44,022 bases of DNA from Sphingobacterium composti (GTDB taxonomy: Bacteria; Bacteroidota; Bacteroidia; Sphingobacteriales; Sphingobacteriaceae): contig NZ_WUQZ01000006.1 of NCBI RefSeq assembly GCF_009829075.1, positions 1-44,022 of the forward strand, read 5' to 3'. Under the pieces are notes generated by a model that ran no database searches, had not been told where the DNA came from, and saw only the letters and a list, made by a program, of their open reading frames with translations. Shown here piece after piece: positions 1 through 9,344 of this stretch. A program made the position numbers and the translations under genes. Within the stretch, counting starts at the first letter, position 1. Each line of letters starts with the position of its first letter.

Positions 1-1
1 T

Positions 2-1258
2 GTTTGCATGCTCCATGACTTAGAATATGTGAGTCTGAGGGTTCAGTATATTGATGGGACCAAGATTGAATCAGCTTCAGGGCGTTATAGCTTTGTTTGG
101 AAGAAGTCTATCGAGAAGAATAAAGCAAAATTAGAAACACACATAGCCTCCGTACTTGCAGATATTGATTCACAAATCAAACAGGATCAATCTGAGTTAA
201 ACAGAGATGAGACTCCTAAACCTATAGATAGCATCGAGCTAAAGAAGAAAATGGATCAGCTCAATGCGGATATCCAAGAAAAAAGTAAGGCTACGCAGAA
301 ACAACTTAAAAAACTGGAAGAAGATTATCTCCCTCGATTGGAAAAATATGAGCAGCAGTTGGAAATTCTAGGTGACCGTAATAGTTACAGTAAAACCGAT
401 CCAGATGCCACATTTATGCGCATGAAAGAAGATCACATGAGGAATGGTCAACTAAAACCCGCTTATAATGCCCAGATCAGTACAGAAAATCAATTCATCA
501 CCCAATATAGTATTCATCAAACTACAGCTGATACAGTAACCTTAGCCTCCCATTTGGAGAGCTTTGAGCAGCAATATCAAACTCAAAGTGAAGAAGTGGT
601 GGCAGATGCAGGTTACGGCAGTGAGCAGAATTATGAATTCATGGAGGGTAAAGGAATAGTTTCGTATGTGAAGTACAATTACTTTCATATGGAGCAAAAG
701 AGAAAGCAACAGAGCAATCCTTTTCTTGTACAAAACCTCTTTTACAATGCGCAGGAGGACTTCTTGGTATGCCCTGCTGGACAGAAATTGACTTTATGGA
801 AAAAGGCGGAGCGCACTAGTGCCAATGGTTATGTTAGTCAGGTAAGTATATACCGTGCACAACGGTGTGAAGGATGTCTGATGCGAGGCCAATGCCATAA
901 AGCAGAGGGAAATAGAACGATTGAAATTAATCATCGGCTAAACCAGTTAAAAGCCCAGGCTAAAGAGAGATTGCTTTCTGAAAAAGGTCTTTATCACCGC
1001 AGTAAACGGCCAGTTGAAGTGGAAGCCGTTTTCGGACAATTGAAAAGTAACAATAAGTTCAATAGATTTACCATGCGAGGATTGGATAAAGTCGATATTG
1101 AGTTTGCATTAATGGCAATTGCTCATAATCTCCGAAAATGGGCGAAAAGAAGAAAAAACACATCTGTAAACTCTTCAATGAAAAATAAAACAGCCTCGAA
1201 AACTGTGAATACTTACATCATAGTAAAAATGTACCACCAATCAAAAAACGCAGCTTAA
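2..1258 (+). CDS. IS1182-like DDE transposase, 5' end cut off by the window
   Basis: Catalyses cut-and-paste movement of an insertion sequence. The frame is open to the left edge, so the N-terminus lies outside the window and about 418 residues are visible. The three acidic catalytic residues can be placed: Asp in YIDGTKIES near the start, Asp in VADAGYGSEQN in the middle, and Glu in EVEAVFGQLK near the C-terminus. Between the second Asp and the Glu is a cysteine-rich stretch (CPAGQK, CEGCLMRGQC) typical of IS1182-type transposases, and the end has the family's LMAIAHNLRKWAKRR-type tail. A charged, Lys/Glu-rich segment at residues 35-120 is probably a coiled coil. The gene looks intact in the visible part. 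The left inverted repeat is outside the window and the right one could not be identified with certainty. Confidence 0.9.
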   Translation, partial: VCMLHDLEYVSLRVQYIDGTKIESASGRYSFVWKKSIEKNKAKLETHIASVLADIDSQIKQDQSELNRDETPKPIDSIELKKKMDQLNADIQEKSKATQKQLKKLEEDYLPRLEKYEQQLEILGDRNSYSKTDPDATFMRMKEDHMRNGQLKPAYNAQISTENQFITQYSIHQTTADTVTLASHLESFEQQYQTQSEEVVADAGYGSEQNYEFMEGKGIVSYVKYNYFHMEQKRKQQSNPFLVQNLFYNAQEDFLVCPAGQKLTLWKKAERTSANGYVSQVSIYRAQRCEGCLMRGQCHKAEGNRTIEINHRLNQLKAQAKERLLSEKGLYHRSKRPVEVEAVFGQLKSNNKFNRFTMRGLDKVDIEFALMAIAHNLRKWAKRRKNTSVNSSMKNKTASKTVNTYIIVKMYHQSKNAA

Positions 1259-1295
1259 CACTTAGAAATTCCCTTAATAAATCGATATTAACAAG

Positions 1296-1324
1296 AAGAA
1301 GCTGACCTTTGTGGACAGCTTCTT
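1296..1324. terminator. Hairpin between transposase and accA
   Basis: A perfect 9-bp stem (AAGAAGCTG / CAGCTTCTT) with an 11-nt loop lies between two converging genes. On the minus strand it would follow accA by about 27 nt and could end that transcript, although the following T-run is poor. It could also belong to the right end of the insertion sequence, because the element's boundary is not visible. Confidence 0.45.
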
Positions 1325-1350
1325 GTGGTTCATGTTGTAAAACATTTATT

Positions 1351-2304
1351 TTATTCGTTTACTACACCCATTTTGCTGAATTTATCAATTCTTTCAGCTA
1401 CTAAGGTATCTGAATCTTTAGCACCTAAAATAGTTAAGTCCGCTAATATTTGCGCTTTCACATTATTTGCAGCTTCTTCAGGGTTTTGGTGCGCTCCACC
1501 AATTGGTTCTGGAATGATTCCATCAATCAAACCATTCGCCAACATGTCATTGCCTGTTAACTTCAACGCTTCAGCTGCACGCTCTTTATGGTCCCAACTT
1601 CTCCACAGGATAGAAGAACATGATTCTGGCGAAATCACTGAATACCACGTATTTTCCATCATATACACGCGGTCACCGATACCGATACCTAACGCACCAC
1701 CTGATGCTCCTTCACCGATAACGATACAAATTACAGGAACTTTCAATACCGACATTTCTAGTAGGTTGCGCGCGATAGCTTCTCCTTGACCTCTTTCTTC
1801 AGCTTCCAAACCAGGATAAGCGCCCATAGTATCAATCAAAGTAACGATAGGCTTATTGAATTTTTCCGCCATCTTCATTAGACGCAATGCTTTGCGGTAG
1901 CCCTCTGGATTAGCCATACCAAAGTTACGGTATTGTCTTTCCTTCGTATTTTTCCCTTTTTGATGACCTATCACCATTACAGATTGACCACCGATTGAAG
2001 CGAAACCGCCTACGATGGCTTTGTCATCTTTTACGGTGCGGTCACCGTGCAATTCTACAAATTCATCACAAATCATTTCGATATAATCGAATGTTTGTGG
2101 TCTTTCTGGATGTCTAGACATTTGGACTTTTTGCCATCCAGTCATGTTTTTGTATATATCTATTTTGGTTTGTTCAAGCTTTGCTTCTAATTCGCGAACG
2201 GTAGCACTCATATCTACTTTAGTCTTTTCCGCTACTTGATTAACTTTCTCAATTTGTGTTTGCAAATCTGCAATCGGCTTTTCAAAATCAAATGTCGTAT
2301 TCAT
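1351..2304 (-). CDS. accA: Acetyl-CoA carboxylase carboxyltransferase subunit alpha
   Basis: The alpha half of the carboxyltransferase, which works with AccD to move the carboxyl group from carboxybiotin to acetyl-CoA and make malonyl-CoA, the first step of fatty acid synthesis. At 317 residues the length is normal for AccA. An N-terminal coiled-coil segment (residues 1-55) is followed by the crotonase-fold core. Recognisable AccA motifs are [33 protein letters not shown], the Gly-rich [12 protein letters not shown] oxyanion region and [10 protein letters not shown]. The ATG at 2302-2304 is the natural start. The gene stands alone: upstream is the divergent mechanosensitive channel gene, and downstream is the transposase. 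Confidence 0.97.
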   Translation of the reverse strand: MNTTFDFEKPIADLQTQIEKVNQVAEKTKVDMSATVRELEAKLEQTKIDIYKNMTGWQKVQMSRHPERPQTFDYIEMICDEFVELHGDRTVKDDKAIVGGFASIGGQSVMVIGHQKGKNTKERQYRNFGMANPEGYRKALRLMKMAEKFNKPIVTLIDTMGAYPGLEAEERGQGEAIARNLLEMSVLKVPVICIVIGEGASGGALGIGIGDRVYMMENTWYSVISPESCSSILWRSWDHKERAAEALKLTGNDMLANGLIDGIIPEPIGGAHQNPEEAANNVKAQILADLTILGAKDSDTLVAERIDKFSKMGVVNE

Positions 2305-2437
2305 ATAAAATTACGCTGTCGTTTATTCTGGCTAAGTTACTGTATTTTTTAGTTAATTTAAAACAGTTTTTCATCGCACGATATATAGGTTCGAATCTCA
2401 AAATTTAGTAGTTTAGTGTTTTGCAGAAAGTATATAT

Positions 2438-3310
2438 ATGGTAACTGAACAATCGAACAAAATCAATTTTCCTTTTGTGTTCATTTTAAAAATCATTGCT
2501 GTCGTTATTTCCTTGACGATATTTATTATGATTCCAGAAATCAAGGATAAGGAATTGTTAGCTCAGATGGTCAAAGGTTTAAACACATTTTTAGTACCAA
2601 GTATCATTTTATCTGTGCTTCGTTTTTTAGTTATTTCATTGTATAATGCACGCCACGCAAATCGCTCTGTAAGAGGTAATTTTGTGCTTGGAATTAACCG
2701 CTTGACAGCCATTATTAATGCCGTATTATTCGTTATAGCGGTGATGGTTGCTTTTGGTATCAATCCAGTCGAATTTGTTACAAGTTTGACTATCGTTGCT
2801 ATGGCTATTGCTGTGCTGTTTAGAGATTATATCACCAATATGTTGAGCGGATTGTTTATTATGTTTTCCGAACAATTATCTGTAGGTGATAGAATTAAAG
2901 TTGGTGAGCATAAGGGTAGGATAGTAGATGTCACTTTTGCCAATATCATTTTACAAAATGAAGAGGATGATATTGTGATGGTACCCAATAATATGGTTTT
3001 TACTAATTCAATGGTGAATCTCTCGGCGCATAGGTCAAATTTGTTTACTGTCAAATTTGAATTACCCTTGTATGTAGCAACAGATGTCAAAACACTAGAG
3101 AAAGAAATTCAAGGTGTTTTATTGAATCATCCGAATTTAGATGACGAAACTCCACCTGCGTTGCACGTCGTAGAAATAGGAAAAGATTTTGTTCGCTATA
3201 AAATTGAATTGTATGCTGTTAGTGCAAGTAATAAATTGCACAGACAGATAGAGAATGAAATATTACGCGAAATCTTAATATTTGAACATTCACGTACTAA
3301 ATCATCCTAA
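2438..3310 (+). CDS. MscS-family small-conductance mechanosensitive channel
   Basis: A 290-residue inner-membrane channel of the MscS family, which opens under membrane tension to release solutes on hypo-osmotic shock. Hydrophobic segments at about residues 13-33, 45-70, 87-107 and 112-135 are followed by the conserved pore-helix/beta-domain junction (NMLSGLFIMFSEQLSVGDRIKV) and the cytoplasmic vestibule motif VPNNMVFTNSMVNLS. The length matches the short E. coli MscS class. The 3' end overlaps the convergent coaA by 14 bp. It lies divergent from accA with about 130 bp between. The substrate or ion preference cannot be read from the sequence. Confidence 0.9.
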   Translation: MVTEQSNKINFPFVFILKIIAVVISLTIFIMIPEIKDKELLAQMVKGLNTFLVPSIILSVLRFLVISLYNARHANRSVRGNFVLGINRLTAIINAVLFVIAVMVAFGINPVEFVTSLTIVAMAIAVLFRDYITNMLSGLFIMFSEQLSVGDRIKVGEHKGRIVDVTFANIILQNEEDDIVMVPNNMVFTNSMVNLSAHRSNLFTVKFELPLYVATDVKTLEKEIQGVLLNHPNLDDETPPALHVVEIGKDFVRYKIELYAVSASNKLHRQIENEILREILIFEHSRTKSS

Positions 3311-4253
3311 CTTTTACATTCTCGACGAAATGATTCGAACCTTTTTGCAAAATCAAATCTGCTCTATATTTCGTTGGTAGGATATTGTTGTGCAAATTTG
3401 GTTTATTAATCTCTGTCCAAATTTGGAATGCCATATCCTTACTTTCCTCCAAAGTAAGATTCGCATACTTATGAAAGTAAGAGCTTGGGTCTTGGAATGC
3501 GGTAGCACGTAGTGATTCAAATCGATTAATGTACCAAGTGATGATATCTTCCTCGCGTGCATCGACATAAATAGAGAAATCAAAAAAGTCCGAAACGAAG
3601 ACTTTATTGCTTTGACCTTTTTGAGAATTGACCTGCAAGACATTTATGCCTTCTACAATCAGAATGTCCGGACTTTGAATTAGCAAGGTGTCATCTGGTA
3701 ATATATCATATTCCAAATGAGAATAAACCGGAACAATATGTGTGGAAATTCCAGATTTGACCGCTGTAAGGAAATTTAGTAGTTTTTTAGTGTCATAACT
3801 TTCTGGAAAGCCCTTACGGTTTAAAATACCACGGTCTGATAATATTCTATTTGGGTATAGGAAACCATCGGTTGTCACTAAGGATACTTTAGGTTTGTTA
3901 GGTAAGAATGAAAGCACTTTCTGCAAAACACGTGCTGTGGTGCTTTTTCCAACAGCTACCGAACCTGCAATGCCGATTATAAAAGGAAGTTTTTGTTGAT
4001 TACGCTGAAAAAAACTATTACTGCTATTTCGAATTTCTTCGTAATTATTGATGTGAATATCAATCAGATGTGCCAACGGGAAATATATTTCCTCAATTTC
4101 CTCTGTGTTTAAAGGTTCATTTACAGCATGCAACTGACCAATATCATCAGTATTCAAGCTATGATTGAAGTGTCCATTTAGCCCTTTCCATTCCACTCTA
4201 TCAAAATTCTGATAAGGACTACTCAATAATTTTTCCTCTTGAACTGACGACAT
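3297..4253 (-). CDS. coaA: Type I pantothenate kinase
   Basis: Phosphorylates pantothenate with ATP, the first and usually rate-setting step of coenzyme A synthesis, in the cytoplasm. The 318-residue protein has the type I P-loop GSVAVGKST (residues 97-105), preceded by IIGIAG, then VTTDGFLYPN, the SYD segment, PVYSHLEYDI and IVEGINVLQ, all characteristic of bacterial CoaA. The N-terminus is normal for the family. The start is ATG at 4251-4253, with a candidate -7 promoter element just upstream. Its last codons overlap the end of the convergent channel gene. Confidence 0.96.
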   Translation of the reverse strand: MSSVQEEKLLSSPYQNFDRVEWKGLNGHFNHSLNTDDIGQLHAVNEPLNTEEIEEIYFPLAHLIDIHINNYEEIRNSSNSFFQRNQQKLPFIIGIAGSVAVGKSTTARVLQKVLSFLPNKPKVSLVTTDGFLYPNRILSDRGILNRKGFPESYDTKKLLNFLTAVKSGISTHIVPVYSHLEYDILPDDTLLIQSPDILIVEGINVLQVNSQKGQSNKVFVSDFFDFSIYVDAREEDIITWYINRFESLRATAFQDPSSYFHKYANLTLEESKDMAFQIWTEINKPNLHNNILPTKYRADLILQKGSNHFVENVKVRMI

Positions 4254-4283
4254 CTATCTAATAATTATTCCAAATTTATCGCG

Positions 4284-4291
4284 CAAATATA
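4284..4291 (-). promoter_or_regulatory. Candidate -7 promoter element of coaA
   Basis: Reads TATATTTG on the minus strand, an exact match to the Bacteroidota -7 consensus TAnnTTTG, about 30 nt upstream of the coaA ATG. No good -33 TTTG was seen at the expected distance, so the call is tentative. Confidence 0.4.
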
Positions 4292-4331
4292 CGTTCTTGC
4301 TATCAATATTGGAGTATGCGTAACTTTTTAT

Positions 4332-4697
4332 TTACTCTAATAATCCTTCAATTATTAATGAACCTGTCGCTGGATTAGTCGCTAATGGAACATTATATAA
4401 GTCAGAAATACGCATCAACATTTGGATATCAGGTTCATGCGGGTGTTTGCCAAGTGGGTCTCTAAAAAATATGATTCCTGCTATTTTACCTTCAGCCGCT
4501 AAAGCAGCTATTTGCGCATCACCGCCTTTAGGACCACTGAGTTTTAATTCAACTTCCAACCCTGTTTGTTGAATTAATGAGCCAGTTGTTCCTGTTGCTA
4601 CGATATGTGCTTTACGTAAAAATTCTATATGGTCTTTTACAAAACCAACCATTTCTGCTTTCTTACCGTCGTGTGCTATTAAAGCAATTGTTTTCAT
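4332..4697 (-). CDS. mgsA: Methylglyoxal synthase
   Basis: Converts dihydroxyacetone phosphate to methylglyoxal and phosphate, a bypass of lower glycolysis used when phosphorylated sugars accumulate. At 121 residues it is a minimal MgsA. Family motifs are IALIAHDGKK at the N-terminus, the phosphate-binding ATGTTG (residues 34-39), SGPKGGD with the likely catalytic Asp60, and HPHEPD with His87 and Asp90, equivalent to His98 and Asp101 of the E. coli enzyme. It starts 20 bp after the SpmA/SpmB-like gene on the same strand, so the two are probably co-transcribed. Confidence 0.95.
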   Translation of the reverse strand: MKTIALIAHDGKKAEMVGFVKDHIEFLRKAHIVATGTTGSLIQQTGLEVELKLSGPKGGDAQIAALAAEGKIAGIIFFRDPLGKHPHEPDIQMLMRISDLYNVPLATNPATGSLIIEGLLE

Positions 4698-4717
4698 ATT
4701 ATAAATGATTTAGGTTT

Positions 4718-5947
4718 TTATCCGAAAAAGACGTAGGCTACTATAATAGCGGCTACGACACCTACTAATTCAGATATCAATGCACATGGCAATGCATGTC
4801 TTGTATTTTTAATTGCCACAGAACCAAAATATACTGCTAAAACATAAAAAGTAGTTTCGGTGGAGCCTTGAATAACACAAGCAACTCGCGATGCGAAATC
4901 ATCAGCACCATTGATATTCATTAAGTCAACCATTAATCCTCGAGCTCCCGAACCACTTAAGGGCTTCATAAATGCTACAGGCAATGCCTCTACAAACGAG
5001 GTGTCAAGTCCGACGCTCGCTATTAAATATGCAACTCCTTGTACCAAATAATCCATTGTTCCTGAAGCCCTAAATACTGCAATTGCAACTAAAATAGCTA
5101 CTAAATAAGGGATAATGTTGACTGCCACAGAAAAACCTTCTTTAGCACCTTCTATGAAAGCATCGTAAACGTTTATCTTTTTATAAAATGCTAAGGCTAT
5201 GAAAGATATAAAAATCGAAAATAAAGCTAAATTTCCAACTACCCTCGATATAACTTCAATTTCAGCTTGTTGAAGTGTAGAAAAGTAATACAATAATCCA
5301 CCAATAGCGATTGATAGAGAACCTAAATACAAGAGAATGGTTTTATTGAATAAATTAATTTTTTGATATATAGATACCATGATCAATGCTGATAATGTGG
5401 AGAAAAATGTGGCTATCAATATTGGTAAAAATACATCCGAAGGTTGTGCAGCTCCTGCTTCTTGGCGGTAAGCCATTATTGAAATAGGAAGTAACGTCAA
5501 ACTAGAAGCATTTAGAACAATAAACATAATTTGCGCATTGCTCGCAGTATCTTTTTTAGGATTAATCTCTTGCAATTCTTTCATTGCTTTCAATCCTAAA
5601 GGTGTTGCAGCATTATCTAAACCTAATGCATTTGCAGAGAAATTCATTAAGATAGAACCTAATGCAGGGTGGTTTTTAGGTATATCTGGAAATAATTTGT
5701 TGAAAAATGGTCCCACTATTCTGGCGAAGATATTAATCATACCGCCTTTCTCGCCAATTTTCATAATTCCCAATGCAAAGGTCATCATACCAATTAATCC
5801 GAGAGAAATAGTGGCTCCATTAGCCGCGCTATCAAAAAGTGATTTTACAATGTTTTGGAATACTTCTGTATCACCGCCGATTAATTTAATTAGTGCAACA
5901 ACAAAAGTGATAAGGAAAAAAAATACCCAGACGTAATTTAAGGCCAT
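4718..5947 (-). CDS. SpmA/SpmB-like membrane protein with nucleoside-recognition (Gate) domains
   Basis: A 409-residue polytopic membrane protein in which two Gate-type halves are joined in one chain: an SpmA-like half (about residues 1-200) with the segment LMNFSANALGLDNAATPLG, and an SpmB-like half (about 235-409) with FMKPLSGSGARGLMVD. In endospore formers the two are separate spore maturation proteins; Bacteroidota do not sporulate, so the role here is different and unknown. Transport of a small solute is a reasonable inference because related Gate domains occur in nucleoside transporters. It is followed after 20 bp by mgsA. The ATG at 5945-5947 opens directly into the first membrane helix. 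Confidence 0.85.
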   Translation of the reverse strand: MALNYVWVFFFLITFVVALIKLIGGDTEVFQNIVKSLFDSAANGATISLGLIGMMTFALGIMKIGEKGGMINIFARIVGPFFNKLFPDIPKNHPALGSILMNFSANALGLDNAATPLGLKAMKELQEINPKKDTASNAQIMFIVLNASSLTLLPISIMAYRQEAGAAQPSDVFLPILIATFFSTLSALIMVSIYQKINLFNKTILLYLGSLSIAIGGLLYYFSTLQQAEIEVISRVVGNLALFSIFISFIALAFYKKINVYDAFIEGAKEGFSVAVNIIPYLVAILVAIAVFRASGTMDYLVQGVAYLIASVGLDTSFVEALPVAFMKPLSGSGARGLMVDLMNINGADDFASRVACVIQGSTETTFYVLAVYFGSVAIKNTRHALPCALISELVGVVAAIIVAYVFFG

Positions 5948-6098
5948 ATTTAATTTATTTCATCGTAAATGTAAGATTTCTGACCGATTATCACAATTGG
6001 AAAGGCTCTTTTGTGCGTAATTGACTTAATTTTTGTGGAAGAGAATGAATGTCAATGCCTGTCTTATATGAGGCAAGAGAAATATTTTAATTCTATTA

Positions 6099-7376
6099 TT
6101 ATGAATTCAATGTCGCTAAAATAGCAGAAGCTTTAAGCAGACATTCAGTATACTCTTTTTCGACATCAGCATCAATGGTCAAAGCTCCTCCTGTATGGAA
6201 AGAAAGATATTGTTGAGTTTGATTGTATAGAATTGTACGAATTACGACATTAAAATCAAAATCACCATTTGGCGCAAAGTAACCTACGGCTCCCGAATAA
6301 ACTCCTCTTCTAGAGTTTTCATAACGGTCACATAATTTCATGGCTGAGATTTTAGGCGCACCAGTCATAGACCCAGGAGGAAAAATGTTTTTAATAGCTT
6401 CTACATCGCTAATCTCATCACTTTTTGTACAAGTTATAGTTGAGATAAGTTGATGTACTTGCTTGAATGTGTGAACCTCTAGTTTTCTTTCAGCGGCTAC
6501 GGTTCCTGCTTTTGCCGAACGTGTCATATCGTTACGCACCAAATCCACAATCATGACATTTTCAGCTATTTCTTTGGGATTGTTGCGTAACATTTCGATG
6601 TTCTGCACATCTTCTTCTGCAGTATTTCCTCGTGCAGCAGTTCCTTTTATAGGTTGGGAAATTAATACGTTCTCGCGTTTTGCCAAAAATCTCTCAGGAG
6701 AAGCTGATAAAATATACTTATCATTTATTTTAAAGAAAGTCGAAAATGGAGTAGGAGATATTCCATTTAATTTTTGATAGACAGCTAAAGGGTTTATCTC
6801 TGCATTTTGGGCATAAAATTCTTGACAAAGATTAACTTCGTAGATATCTCCACGCTTGATATGCGCAAGCATTTTATCAAACGCTTCGTAATATCCATCT
6901 TTACCTAATCGATGTTGAATCTCAAATTTTGAATTTACTTCTTCTGAAAAGTTTTGACTTTCAAACTCACTTATCCATTTATAAACCTTCTTAGGATATG
7001 GTGATTCGATTTCAATAGAGCCTTTACAAAATTTAATTAAAATATTAGGAATAAAAAAATAACAATCTGGAAATTGCAGATTGTTTGGGAAAGAAGTGAT
7101 CAGTCCTTCAATTTCATCCTTGAGGTCGTAACCAAAAAAGCCAAACATCCATGAGTTGGGATGTTTGGCTTTAAATATTGTTAATTCTTCAAAAGTGTTA
7201 TTATTAGCACTTTCAAAGATATATTTTGCATCAATCGCTAAAATAGCTTCGATGGCAGCATAAGCATCTTGATAGCCATTAGATTGAAGAAAACAAACCT
7301 GTTCAAATTGTTGTGCCCAAGCTAACGCTTTAGACTCAAAATCCATACTATTTACTTCAAAAATGGCTTTTGCCAT
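6099..7376 (-). CDS. pabB: Aminodeoxychorismate synthase component I
   Basis: A chorismate-utilising enzyme that aminates chorismate to 4-amino-4-deoxychorismate for folate synthesis, using ammonia from a PabA glutaminase encoded elsewhere. It has 425 residues. The C-terminal chorismate-binding domain shows SASPERFL, PIKGTAARG, DLVRNDM, HQLISTI, FPPGSMTGAPK, SGAVGYF and the final TGGALTIDAD region. The lysine in PIKGT (Lys244) is the diagnostic nucleophile of PabB; anthranilate synthase has PIAGT instead, so PabB is preferred over TrpE. Its ATG lies 3 bp after the purA stop, which indicates a purA-pabB operon. Confidence 0.92.
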   Translation of the reverse strand: MAKAIFEVNSMDFESKALAWAQQFEQVCFLQSNGYQDAYAAIEAILAIDAKYIFESANNNTFEELTIFKAKHPNSWMFGFFGYDLKDEIEGLITSFPNNLQFPDCYFFIPNILIKFCKGSIEIESPYPKKVYKWISEFESQNFSEEVNSKFEIQHRLGKDGYYEAFDKMLAHIKRGDIYEVNLCQEFYAQNAEINPLAVYQKLNGISPTPFSTFFKINDKYILSASPERFLAKRENVLISQPIKGTAARGNTAEEDVQNIEMLRNNPKEIAENVMIVDLVRNDMTRSAKAGTVAAERKLEVHTFKQVHQLISTITCTKSDEISDVEAIKNIFPPGSMTGAPKISAMKLCDRYENSRRGVYSGAVGYFAPNGDFDFNVVIRTILYNQTQQYLSFHTGGALTIDADVEKEYTECLLKASAILATLNS

Positions 7377-7379
7377 GTC

Positions 7380-8654
7380 TTATTTCAATACAATAGTTTG
7401 TGTACGGTCAGGACCTACTGACAAATATTTGATTGGCACTTCTAGTGCTTTCTCTAAATAGTTGATGTAATTCGCTAATGCAGCAGGGATTTCCTCTTTT
7501 GTACGGATACCAGTCAAATCTTGATTCCAACCTTCAATTTCTTCTAAAATTGGTTCAGGTTTGATAGAGTTGATATCATATGGCATGTAATCAATTACCT
7601 CACCATTGTATTTGTAGTGTGTACACGCATAGATTTTCTCAAAAGTATCCAATACATCTGCTTTCATCATCACTAATTCAGTCACACCATTCAACATAAT
7701 AGCATATTTCAATGCTGGAATATCAATCCACCCAGTACGACGTGCACGACCTGTGGTAGCACCAAATTCGTGACCTAATTGACGTAATTTTTCGCCAGTT
7801 TCGTCATCTAATTCAGTAGGGAATGGACCACCACCAACACGAGTACAGTATGCTTTGAAGATACCCAATACTTCGCCAATTTTGTTTGGAGCAATACCAA
7901 GACCTGTACAAGCACCAGCCGTAGTTGTATTAGAAGAAGTAACGAATGGGTATGAACCGAAGTCAATATCTAATAAAGTTCCTTGCGCACCCTCGGCCAA
8001 CACTTTTTTACCATCTTTCAAATATTGATTTACCAAATGCTCTGAATCCACATGCGGAATAGATTTGATAAATTCGATAGCTGCTAAGAATGCGTCTTCA
8101 CGCTCTTGGAAATCTGCAATCTCACCATAGTGTGAAAGGATTTCTAAGTGTTTGCCTTTCAACTTCTCATAACGTTCTTTGAAATCAGGTAATGTAGTAT
8201 CACCCACACGTAGACCATTACGACCAGTTTTATCCATGTAAGTAGGACCAATTCCTTTCAAAGTAGAACCGATTTTTCCAGCACCCATTTTAGATTCTGA
8301 TGCAGCATCTAATAATTGGTGAGTAGGAAGGATTAAGTGCGCTTTACGTGCTAAAACTAATTTACCTTCACCTACTGGGTCGAAACCCGCAGCTTTAAGA
8401 TTGTCTAGTTCTCTTTTTAGGATGATAGGGTCGATAACAACACCATTACCAATTAAATTTAAAGTAGTTTTATTAAAAATACCTGAAGGAATAGTGTTTA
8501 AAACAAATTTCTTGTTGTCAAACTCTAACGTGTGTCCGGCATTAGGACCCCCTTGGAAACGAGCAATTAAATCATATTGAGGACATAACACATCCACAAT
8601 TTTACCTTTACCTTCGTCGCCCCATTGTAAGCCCAATAGCACATCAACTTGCAT
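7380..8654 (-). CDS. purA: Adenylosuccinate synthase
   Basis: Joins IMP and aspartate with GTP to form adenylosuccinate, the first committed step from IMP to AMP. The protein is 424 residues, the normal length. The N-terminal LGLQWGDEGKGKIVD loop carries catalytic Asp13, and GPNAGHT carries His41, in the same positions as in E. coli PurA. GSTLKGIGPTYMDK, GAQGTLLDIDFGSYPFVTSS, GPFPTE, TGRARRTGWID and the terminal SVGPDRTQTI are also present. A terminator hairpin separates it from the upstream Fur-family gene, so it should have its own promoter. pabB follows after 3 bp. Confidence 0.98.
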   Translation of the reverse strand: MQVDVLLGLQWGDEGKGKIVDVLCPQYDLIARFQGGPNAGHTLEFDNKKFVLNTIPSGIFNKTTLNLIGNGVVIDPIILKRELDNLKAAGFDPVGEGKLVLARKAHLILPTHQLLDAASESKMGAGKIGSTLKGIGPTYMDKTGRNGLRVGDTTLPDFKERYEKLKGKHLEILSHYGEIADFQEREDAFLAAIEFIKSIPHVDSEHLVNQYLKDGKKVLAEGAQGTLLDIDFGSYPFVTSSNTTTAGACTGLGIAPNKIGEVLGIFKAYCTRVGGGPFPTELDDETGEKLRQLGHEFGATTGRARRTGWIDIPALKYAIMLNGVTELVMMKADVLDTFEKIYACTHYKYNGEVIDYMPYDINSIKPEPILEEIEGWNQDLTGIRTKEEIPAALANYINYLEKALEVPIKYLSVGPDRTQTIVLK

Positions 8655-8711
8655 AGCGTATTATTTTGAGATTATGATTGAAATTTTGTACAAATTCTTT
8701 TAAAAAATAAA

Positions 8712-8743
8712 GTTCGGAAAATAGGTAAATCCATTTTCCGAAC
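8712..8743 (-). terminator. Rho-independent terminator of the Fur-family gene
   Basis: On the minus strand GTTCGGAAAATGG pairs with a CC-TATTTTCCGAAC partner (one bulged base, 5-nt loop) and is followed by a T-rich run. It sits between the Fur-family stop and purA and separates the two genes into different transcripts. Confidence 0.75.
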
Positions 8744-8780
8744 AAAAATACTATTATTAATAAAGTATAGAGAATTAAAT

Positions 8781-9269
8781 TTAAATTACTTCTGTAGCCT
8801 CTTCTTTTTTCTCCGAACCCTTCATTGCTTGACAAGTTGAGCAGATTCCATACATATTTAAAGAGTGGTGTTTGATGTCGAATTTCAATAATTCACCAAT
8901 CATACTTTGGATTTGATAAACACGTGGGTCACAGAATTCTACAACTTTATTACACTCAATACAAATTACATGGTCATGCTGTTTATAGCCGTATGACTTT
9001 TCGAATTGAGCCATATTTCTGCCAAATTGGTGTTTTGTCACCAAATCACAAGAAACTAACAATTCTAACGTATTATATACTGTAGCACGACTTACACGAT
9101 ACTTTTTGTTTTTCATATGAATATACAACGACTCCACATCAAAATGGTCAGTACGAGAGTATATTTCTTCGAGAATAGCGTAACGCTCAGGAGTCTTTCT
9201 TAGATTTTTATTCTCTAAATAAGCCTCAAATATTTTTTTTACGGTCTCGTAATTTTCTGCTTGATTCAT
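8781..9269 (-). CDS. Fur-family metal-responsive transcriptional repressor
   Basis: A 162-residue DNA-binding repressor. The N-terminal winged helix includes [14 protein letters not shown] and the recognition segment [15 protein letters not shown]. The C-terminal dimer domain has [15 protein letters not shown] and a second CSTC pair, giving the two Cys-x2-Cys motifs of a structural zinc site. The sensed signal (iron, zinc, manganese or peroxide) cannot be decided from sequence. A -7 promoter element lies about 20 nt upstream of its ATG and a terminator lies just downstream, so it is probably monocistronic. The order relA/spoT, fur-like, purA is, to my recollection, common in Sphingobacteriaceae. 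Confidence 0.9.
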   Translation of the reverse strand: MNQAENYETVKKIFEAYLENKNLRKTPERYAILEEIYSRTDHFDVESLYIHMKNKKYRVSRATVYNTLELLVSCDLVTKHQFGRNMAQFEKSYGYKQHDHVICIECNKVVEFCDPRVYQIQSMIGELLKFDIKHHSLNMYGICSTCQAMKGSEKKEEATEVI

Positions 9270-9288
9270 ATAGTTTATTGCTCCTAAG

Positions 9289-9296
9289 CAAATTTA
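9289..9296 (-). promoter_or_regulatory. Candidate -7 promoter element of the Fur-family gene
   Basis: Reads TAAATTTG on the minus strand, matching TAnnTTTG, about 20 nt upstream of the ATG at 9267-9269. This implies a short leader. No convincing -33 element is seen. Confidence 0.4.
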
Positions 9297-9344
9297 CCAA
9301 ATATTATTTGATTTATTAAATAATCCATATGAGTCACTATTGTG

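Noticed and set aside
1325..1789. 154-residue frame antisense to accA
   Set aside because: Shadow of accA codon usage; no independent promoter or domain.
8644..8835. Small hydrophobic minus-strand frame between purA and the Fur-family gene
   Set aside because: It overlaps both real genes and runs through the terminator hairpin.
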